This document shows positions 15,945-20,366 of a DNA stretch of 20,366 nt, piece after piece. This DNA comes from a virus. The position numbers were made by a program, and so were the translations under genes. Location of the stretch: positions 1-20,366 of the IMG/VR virus record IMGVR_UViG_3300044859_002846, one strand, 5' to 3'. Position 1 is the stretch's first letter. Each line of letters begins with the position of its first letter. Under the pieces are notes generated by a model. That model searched no databases, was not told where the DNA came from, and saw only the letters and a list, made by a program, of their open reading frames with translations.

Positions 15945-18326
15945 TTAGGCTTCTATAAGCGTCTTATGCACCTTTACTGTTGTCTCGTCTGATGCCGTTA
16001 CAAGTAGTCTAACATTTCCGCCTGAGTAATCTGCATTAGTTGTTCCTAAAGATGCTGCTGCATTGATTACATCTGCGTATTCTGTAAGAGCAACGTTGTT
16101 GCCTCCGTCTACGTTAACAAGGATTTCTATGGTTTGAATTTCTGTACCCTTTTTCATTTGTACTAAATATTTAGCACTTGAGTATGTGGTTGCTGACCAA
16201 GAGTCAACTACGGTTGCAGTTCCACTTGTAAGTGCTTGTGTAGCAGTTCCAATTAATGCATCTGTCAGTGTAAGCGATGTTGCAGTTGCTGCACCAATGT
16301 TTGGAGTTGTAAGTGTTGGAGAGGTGCCAAATACTAGAGCGCCAGACCCTGTTTCGTCAGAGATTACTGATGCTAGTTCTGTTGAAGTGGTTGCTGCAAA
16401 AACGTCCAATTTGTTGTTTGTAAGAGCAACAGTACCTGTAGCATCTGGAAGAGTAATTGTTCTGTCTGCAGTTGGATCAGTTACTGTAATAGTTGTTTCA
16501 TGGTCGTTTGCTGTAGCACCTTCAAGAACGATACTTCCGTCTGAAAGGGTAAGTCCTGAAATTGTTGGTGATGTTAGAGTTTTGTTTGTTAAAGTGTCCG
16601 TTGAAGAGGTAGTGACAACATTAACACCTTCAACAGCAATAACACCTGCTGAAACTCTTGAAATTGTTGTGTCTGTAGCATGGCCTAACTCAACAGTTCC
16701 TACACCTAAAGCGGTGGAAGTTGAAGCAACTAATCCACTAATCGGTAAGCCAGTTGCATTTGTTAAAGTTCCTGATGCTGGAGTTCCAAGTGCTGGAGTA
16801 GTTAGTGTTGGCGATGTGAGAGTTTTATTTGTAAGGGTTTGTGTATCTGTTAATGTTACTACAGTTGAATCAATATCAAGAGTGTTTCCAGTCTTGTCTA
16901 ATCCTGTACCCGCAACAATTTGTCCAAGACCAGTAAACTGAGTAAAGGTAAGTGCTGTAGTTCCAACTGTAATTGCACCATCGTTAGTTAATACATAACC
17001 TTGATCAGCGTTTACAGTTCCTTCTTCTACGAATACCGCAAAATTTGAAGTAAGTTCAGCACCTTCATCACAATCTTGTGCACGATCTGGATTACCAAAT
17101 GGTCGAACTATATAAATACCGTTTTCTGAAGCAGTTGATTGATTCTTAACAAGAATACGCTCATTAACAACAAGAGTTACTCCGTCAATAACATCTCCAT
17201 TGTTAAGATCACTGAAAAGGTTAACGTTTGCAGTTGTTGCTGCACGTACTGATGGTTTCCAGTCAATACCTACAACTGCTGTATCAACATAACCTTTTGT
17301 TGCTGCATCTGATGAATCAGTTGGTGTACCAAGACCTGTAATCTTGTAAGTTGCCATACTGACGTTGCCAGTTGGTGCTCCAACAGCGCTTAGTGCAAAC
17401 TCTGAAGGGTCTACAGAAATTGCGCCTGTTGAATCATCATAGTCAAGACCATTTCCTACAACAGTTCCAATTGCATCTTGTGCTCTTTCGTCTGTGAAGT
17501 ATTTGTTTGTTGAACCTTCTGCAATATCGTCAGATCCAAGAGTACGTGAACCACCAAGAGATGTTGATGTACCGTTAATAGTAATTGCTGAGTTTGATAG
17601 TTTATCGTTTGCAATTGATCCTGCAAGCATTGTGTTTGTTACAGAACCTGTATCTCCAGTTGTTACAACAGTTCCAGTTACGTCTGGAAGAGTAATTGTA
17701 CGGTCTGCTGTAGGGTTTGTTACTGTAAGAGTTGTCTCGTTAGCATCTGCTGATGAACCTTCAAAAACAATGCTTGAATCTGAAAGTGCAAGTCCTGAAA
17801 CCACTGGGCTTGTAAGAGTCTTATTTGTAAGTGTTTCAGTTCCTGCAAGAGTTGCAAAGTCTTGATCTGTTAGTGCTGTATTAAACTCTGCAATAGTTCC
17901 TGTAATTGTGTTTGTAGTTAGTGAAACCGATTTGTTTGTAAGTGTATCAGTTGTGTCTTTAAGAACTACCGTTCCAGTTGCATTTGGAAGTGTAATTGTT
18001 CTATCTTCAGTTGGATCGGTTACTTGAAGGGTAGTTTCAAAGTCATTTGCAGTTGCACCTTCAAATGAAACGCTTGCTTGAAATACTCCAACTGGTTGTG
18101 TTTCTTTCCAGGCAATTCCATTTGTTGCTTGATCGTCTGCTGTAAGCACATAGTTATTTGTTCCAACTGCTAGACGAGTTACTGCATCTGCACCAGATGC
18201 AACTAGTAAATCACCTTTTGCGTCTACTAATGCTTCTGTTAATATATCGTGGTTGTTTACAGTTGCAGTTGATCCTTCAACTACTAGTCCCGCTTTTACT
18301 CTAAAATCTTTTGTTACGGTTGCCAT
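15945..18326 (-). CDS. Modular phage tail fibre with TLTNKTLT repeats
   Basis: This 793-aa protein starts at ATG 18326, with AGGAGAT about 5 nt upstream. The shared attachment segment is at 6-24 ([19 protein letters not shown]). Three copies of a roughly 35-residue module ([13 protein letters not shown]..., ending in DRTITLP.ATGTV) lie at about 88-122, 188-221 and 601-634, and TLTNK motifs are at about 128, 165, 497 and 578. A central region has [13 protein letters not shown] (273-285), AATKGYVD (341-348) and an approximately 130-residue domain from [14 protein letters not shown] to LTFTQFTG that is widespread in phage fibres. The C-terminal 88 residues ([12 protein letters not shown]..., ALTEYADV) resemble the C-terminal part of the 148-aa protein at 18342-18788. 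No enzyme motif is visible. It is a structural, probably trimeric fibre. Confidence 0.88.
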   Translation of the reverse strand: MATVTKDFRVKAGLVVEGSTATVNNHDILTEALVDAKGDLLVASGADAVTRLAVGTNNYVLTADDQATNGIAWKETQPVGVFQASVSFEGATANDFETTLQVTDPTEDRTITLPNATGTVVLKDTTDTLTNKSVSLTTNTITGTIAEFNTALTDQDFATLAGTETLTNKTLTSPVVSGLALSDSSIVFEGSSADANETTLTVTNPTADRTITLPDVTGTVVTTGDTGSVTNTMLAGSIANDKLSNSAITINGTSTSLGGSRTLGSDDIAEGSTNKYFTDERAQDAIGTVVGNGLDYDDSTGAISVDPSEFALSAVGAPTGNVSMATYKITGLGTPTDSSDAATKGYVDTAVVGIDWKPSVRAATTANVNLFSDLNNGDVIDGVTLVVNERILVKNQSTASENGIYIVRPFGNPDRAQDCDEGAELTSNFAVFVEEGTVNADQGYVLTNDGAITVGTTALTFTQFTGLGQIVAGTGLDKTGNTLDIDSTVVTLTDTQTLTNKTLTSPTLTTPALGTPASGTLTNATGLPISGLVASTSTALGVGTVELGHATDTTISRVSAGVIAVEGVNVVTTSSTDTLTNKTLTSPTISGLTLSDGSIVLEGATANDHETTITVTDPTADRTITLPDATGTVALTNNKLDVFAATTSTELASVISDETGSGALVFGTSPTLTTPNIGAATATSLTLTDALIGTATQALTSGTATVVDSWSATTYSSAKYLVQMKKGTEIQTIEILVNVDGGNNVALTEYADVINAAASLGTTNADYSGGNVRLLVTASDETTVKVHKTLIEA

Positions 18327-18341
18327 CTTATATCTCCTTGG

Positions 18342-18788
18342 TTAGGCCTTTAATCCCATACGCATGTAGCGTAGGGTTATAGGTGTAATTCCCCCTACTG
18401 GAACAACAGTTAGTGAAACTGTGTCTCCAGCCCTTGAAACAGAGATGGTGCCAATATTCCCATCATTGTCAATTGTTGCATACTGAGTAAAGTTAACATC
18501 TGTACCGTCAATCAGAATGCTAAGTTCTGTAGAAAAGTACTTGTTAGCCCCACCTACCACATATTTGAGTGAGATCATATATTTCATTGATCTAAACTCG
18601 CTTGCTAAAAAGTTATCAAAAACCGTTGGGTTTTCAATTCCATTAATTGTTGACTCGTTATTACCATCTGATCCAAGATCGGTAGACCTAGCAGAAGTAC
18701 TATCAATTAAGTCTATATAGTTTTGTTCCGTTGGTCTATCACCTGTTTGAAACAGGGCTTTTACATTGGTGGTTGATATCTTTGCCAT
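18342..18788 (-). CDS. Small tail protein with fibre-type C-terminal domain
   Basis: The product is 148 aa. The N-terminus has NVKALFQTGDRPTEQNYIDLIDS-type sequence (positions 8-30), a motif common at the start of phage fibre and minor tail proteins. From about residue 54 on (FRSMKYMISL, ILIDG.....TQYATI, GNIGTISV) it matches the C-terminal domain of the adjacent 793-aa fibre ([22 protein letters not shown]). The domain probably folds on its own as a beta-sandwich tip or collar. The ATG is exactly where transcription should begin, six bases after a TATAAT box, with no ribosome-binding site, so the mRNA looks leaderless. The stop is followed after 15 bp by the fibre start. Confidence 0.8.
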   Translation of the reverse strand: MAKISTTNVKALFQTGDRPTEQNYIDLIDSTSARSTDLGSDGNNESTINGIENPTVFDNFLASEFRSMKYMISLKYVVGGANKYFSTELSILIDGTDVNFTQYATIDNDGNIGTISVSRAGDTVSLTVVPVGGITPITLRYMRMGLKA

Positions 18789-18794
18789 AGGTCT

Positions 18795-18803
18795 ATTATA
18801 GCA
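18795..18803 (-). promoter_or_regulatory. Extended -10 promoter placed for a leaderless mRNA
   Basis: TGCTATAAT on the minus strand is followed by six bases and then ATG (18788). Counting seven bases from the box puts +1 on the A of ATG. The -35 region is not recognisable. Confidence 0.6.
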
Positions 18804-18808
18804 TTATG

Positions 18809-19069
18809 TTAAAGAATATAGTTAGAAAAACCAATCATCTGAACACCAATTACTGGTGGATTGTTTGGGCTATAGCCTTGAATGCCAATATTGGTTATGC
18901 TTAGTCTAAATGGAAGAATTTCTGTTAATATAACTACCTTCGAATAATTGACTAATGCAACAGGATTTGATGCTGGCTTAATGTCTGAAATTGCTATTGT
19001 TGGAGAAATTGTTGCTGCTGAAACTAATACCGCTAAAGCAATACCTTGGGAAATCGAGGTTGTTGCCAT
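18809..19069 (-). CDS. Small phage tail-region protein, unknown function
   Basis: The product is 86 aa. After a mildly hydrophobic start (ISQGIALAVLVSAATI, 6-21) the chain ends in SPNNPPVIGVQMIGFSNYIL-type sequence (67-86). Similar short proteins with a Y.P..PP.IG....G..NYIL ending occur among phage tail genes as I remember them; no function is known to me. The hydrophobic stretch carries no positive charges before it and is weak for a membrane segment. The ATG shares a base with the upstream stop (TAATG), so translation is probably coupled to the 148-aa protein at 19069-19515. The next gene downstream has its own promoter in the 20-bp gap. Confidence 0.7.
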   Translation of the reverse strand: MATTSISQGIALAVLVSAATISPTIAISDIKPASNPVALVNYSKVVILTEILPFRLSITNIGIQGYSPNNPPVIGVQMIGFSNYIL

Positions 19070-19515
19070 TATGAATCCTGATCTGTTACTTCACCAAGCA
19101 TAATCATTTCGCCTTGACATACTGTCCAAATACGATCATTGTCTGTTAGTTGAATATCAAAAACATCTCCAGTTCTTAACTGTTTTGATTGTACTGCAGA
19201 TACCGTTACTGTAAATTCTCCTGGATCATCAAACTCTGTTGCATAAGGATAGACTGTAAATAATAAATCATCTCCGACATCGTCTGAATACCTTCTAAAA
19301 TCTCCTTTTATGTCCCAACCAGTGATATCTCCACTTTCATCATTTGTATAATCTAAAGGATTTCCTAAATCATCTTCTACGTAAATTCTAAAAGATATAG
19401 TATCTCCTATTACAGCAGTCCAGTTAATTAATGGTGGCTTATTGCCAAGGTTATATACTGAAGGTGTTGTTACATTTGTAATTGAACTTTCATCAGGGTT
19501 TCTATATGTAGCCAT
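19069..19515 (-). CDS. Baseplate-like Ig-fold tail protein (tentative)
   Basis: The product is 148 aa. The core GDTISFRIYVEDDLGNPLD (37-55), a W-x-I-K-x-D-F-R-R element at about 67-75, and then EFTVTVSA and GDVFDIQLTD read as alternating beta-strands. They resemble the N-terminal Ig-like domain of baseplate or fibre-attachment proteins (BppU type) that describe an optional material property; the match is by pattern only. It is acidic overall and has no signal peptide. The start ATG lies six bases after a TATAAT box without a ribosome-binding site, so translation is probably leaderless. It is the second gene of the tail cluster and is coupled to the next gene by TAATG. Confidence 0.72.
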   Translation of the reverse strand: MATYRNPDESSITNVTTPSVYNLGNKPPLINWTAVIGDTISFRIYVEDDLGNPLDYTNDESGDITGWDIKGDFRRYSDDVGDDLLFTVYPYATEFDDPGEFTVTVSAVQSKQLRTGDVFDIQLTDNDRIWTVCQGEMIMLGEVTDQDS

Positions 19516-19521
19516 TATTTA

Positions 19522-19530
19522 ATTATACCA
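19522..19530 (-). promoter_or_regulatory. Extended -10 promoter filling a 15-bp intergenic gap
   Basis: TGGTATAAT on the minus strand begins directly after the TAA stop of the 173-aa gene and is followed by six bases and ATG. The whole gap is the promoter. Predicted +1 is the A of the start codon. Confidence 0.6.
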
Positions 19531-20052
19531 TTAAGCAAGTCCATTTTTTAATGCCCCCCATGTTCCGTTGCCCTTTGGTTGACCAACAATCAATATTCCA
19601 GTAGTTGCATTAGATTTTGCTACTACTGCTACCGCTCCAGAACCAGTTGCTGGTTGTGTTGCTGTTAATCCTCCACCATCTGCTACATAAAGAACATTGC
19701 CAGCAGTAAATGAATTTGTATTTGCATCAAGGATTACACCAGAAATAGTAACAACGCCATCTGTATTATTTCCAATTGCAGAACTTGTTAGTCCTAATAC
19801 TGGAAATGTGGCAATGTTATCAGAGTCACATTTTCCTATTGTTGTTTTTGTATTAAATCCAGTAACAAAAACTGGTGTTGCTTTTGCAATACTTGCACCA
19901 CTTACATTTCTAACCTCTATTGTATGATTTACAAGATCAGGAAGAATTAATTCAATTTGTTCCGCTAAGTCTTGCAAATCTTCATGAATGTTTACTGGAT
20001 CGCTAGAAAGCGGAAAGGGAATATCATAATTTGCGGTTGCACCAGTAGCCAT
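19531..20052 (-). CDS. Phage virion structural protein, tail or decoration type
   Basis: The product is 173 aa. The N-terminus (ATANYDIPFPLSSDPVNIHED, positions 6-26) resembles the start of short fibre proteins. From about 46 onward the sequence EVRNVSGASIAKATPVFVTG, then PVLGLTSSAIGNN, VVTISGVI, and AGNVLYVADGGGLTATQP forms the beta-rich module seen in many phage structural proteins, where it is thought to sit on the virion surface. There is no enzyme signature. No ribosome-binding site precedes the ATG; a TGGTATAAT box lies nine bases upstream, so the leader is at most a few bases. It is the first gene of the leftward tail cluster and faces away from the plus-strand gene at 20195. Confidence 0.78.
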   Translation of the reverse strand: MATGATANYDIPFPLSSDPVNIHEDLQDLAEQIELILPDLVNHTIEVRNVSGASIAKATPVFVTGFNTKTTIGKCDSDNIATFPVLGLTSSAIGNNTDGVVTISGVILDANTNSFTAGNVLYVADGGGLTATQPATGSGAVAVVAKSNATTGILIVGQPKGNGTWGALKNGLA

Positions 20053-20061
20053 AATCTTATT

Positions 20062-20070
20062 ATTATACCA
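20062..20070 (-). promoter_or_regulatory. Extended -10 promoter starting the leftward tail cluster
   Basis: TGGTATAAT on the minus strand lies 9 nt before the ATG at 20052. Predicted +1 is 3 nt before the start codon. There is no Shine-Dalgarno sequence and no clear -35. Confidence 0.6.
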
Positions 20071-20117
20071 CTTCCTAAAGCAATATTTTTAATAAATGTG
20101 CGGGTATATTGATAAAG

Positions 20118-20147
20118 TTGACTTTAATCCCTAAATCATGTTATAAT
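20118..20147 (+). promoter_or_regulatory. Rightward promoter for the secreted-protein gene
   Basis: TTGACT (20118-20123) and TATAAT (20142-20147) are spaced 18 bp apart, with TG one base before the -10. Expected +1 is about 20154. It is the most complete promoter in the window, with a 5/6 -35 and a perfect extended -10. Confidence 0.7.
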
Positions 20148-20153
20148 TAATAT

Positions 20154-20169
20154 ACTACCGAAAGGTAGT
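20154..20169 (+). other. 5'-terminal mRNA hairpin with GAAA tetraloop
   Basis: ACTACC-GAAA-GGTAGT forms a 6-bp stem closed by a GNRA loop and is followed by TTTTTG. It begins at the predicted transcription start. It could protect the mRNA 5' end, or act as a weak terminator or attenuator. The short stem and the AGGAGG ribosome-binding site just downstream favour stabilisation. Confidence 0.5.
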
Positions 20170-20194
20170 TTTTGTTTCTAAGGAGGTAACACTA

Positions 20195-20366
20195 ATGAGA
20201 AACATTGAAAAGAAGGTTTGGTTGGGGTTACTATCTATTGTTGGTTTGGTTGCGCCTTTTAGCAATTCTGCTAATGCTTTAGATAATAATTTATTGACTA
20301 AACCCTCCGTTGAAGCCGTTCCAGCCCCTACAGGGGCTTTTCTGGTTTCTAAGGAGAGTATATTAA
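20195..20366 (+). CDS. Secreted protein, N-terminal part only (3' end outside window)
   Basis: The frame is open for 57 codons to the window edge. AGGAGGT at 20181-20187 lies 7 nt before the ATG, a near-ideal ribosome-binding site. The N-terminus is a Sec signal peptide: positive residues R2, K6 and K7; a hydrophobic core at 9-21 (WLGLLSIVGLVAP); and an A-N-A motif with cleavage expected after residue 28. The mature part begins LDNNLLTKPSVEAVPAPTG and gives no family clue. A GC-rich hairpin (20323-20338) and a second ribosome-binding-site-like element (20345-20356) lie inside the frame, so the true gene may be a short leader, or may have two starts. It could be a lysis protein or a host-type secreted protein; this is not decidable here. 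Confidence 0.7.
   Translation, partial: MRNIEKKVWLGLLSIVGLVAPFSNSANALDNNLLTKPSVEAVPAPTGAFLVSKESIL
20323..20341 (+). terminator. Candidate intrinsic terminator or attenuator inside the secreted-protein frame
   Basis: AGCCCC-TACA-GGGGCT forms a 6-bp GC-rich stem followed by TTT. The T tract is short, and the sequence is also ordinary coding (A-P-T-G-A), so the call is weak. Confidence 0.3.
20345..20356 (+). promoter_or_regulatory. Second copy of the GTTTCTAAGGAG ribosome-binding element
   Basis: The 12 bases are identical to those at 20174-20185. In the first copy the ATG begins 9 nt after the repeat. In the second copy that position is 20366, the last base of the window, and it is an A. A start codon there would be in frame with the 20195 gene. 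Confidence 0.4.

Overview
The window looks like part of the genome of a tailed phage with low GC content: many lines outside the large repeat are about 25-40% GC by eye. Genes are tightly packed, often with overlapping stop and start codons. Nearly all are on the minus strand and are read from right to left. The content is tail-fibre and receptor-binding proteins, phage-type glycosyltransferases, a sulfotransferase and an auxiliary ribonucleotide reductase. Three or four start codons lie 6-9 nt downstream of an extended -10 box (TGnTATAAT) with no Shine-Dalgarno sequence. That suggests leaderless transcripts, which are common in Actinobacteria. A monomeric B12-dependent reductase also fits an actinobacterial host, perhaps a low-GC aquatic one. 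The host is inference and is not proven by the sequence.

Region 1, 20052 down to 8499, is the tail module: four small structural proteins (173, 148, 86 and 148 aa), two modular fibres with TLTNKTLT motifs (793 and 750 aa), then one giant repeat protein (about 1721 aa). The giant protein is the most striking object here. It holds 35 copies of a 40-residue Asp-box-like unit in exactly five blocks of seven, as expected for five seven-bladed beta-propellers in a row. The blocks are GC-rich. They are separated by AT-rich linkers that themselves look like pieces of an older propeller.

Region 2, 8497 down to 4566, starts with its own promoter. It is a five-gene operon: a PAPS-dependent sulfotransferase, two paralogous GT-A glycosyltransferases, a conserved protein of unknown function and a GT4-type GT-B glycosyltransferase. 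It probably builds or sulfates a glycan on the virion or on the host surface. A plus-strand gene (3923-4579) runs head-on into it and looks like a glycosyltransferase that has lost its DxD motif.

Region 3, 3706 down to 1, holds an adenosylcobalamin-dependent ribonucleoside-triphosphate reductase with all five key cysteines. It is followed by a LamG-like fibre or adhesin gene with its own promoter, which runs off the left edge.

Region 4, 20053-20366, is a divergent promoter region followed by a plus-strand gene for a secreted protein, cut by the right edge. Its predicted mRNA starts with a GAAA-loop hairpin. A second copy of its ribosome-binding site lies exactly 57 codons downstream, in frame. 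No tRNA, rRNA, CRISPR array, integrase or insertion sequence was seen. There is no gene-free stretch longer than 300 bases.
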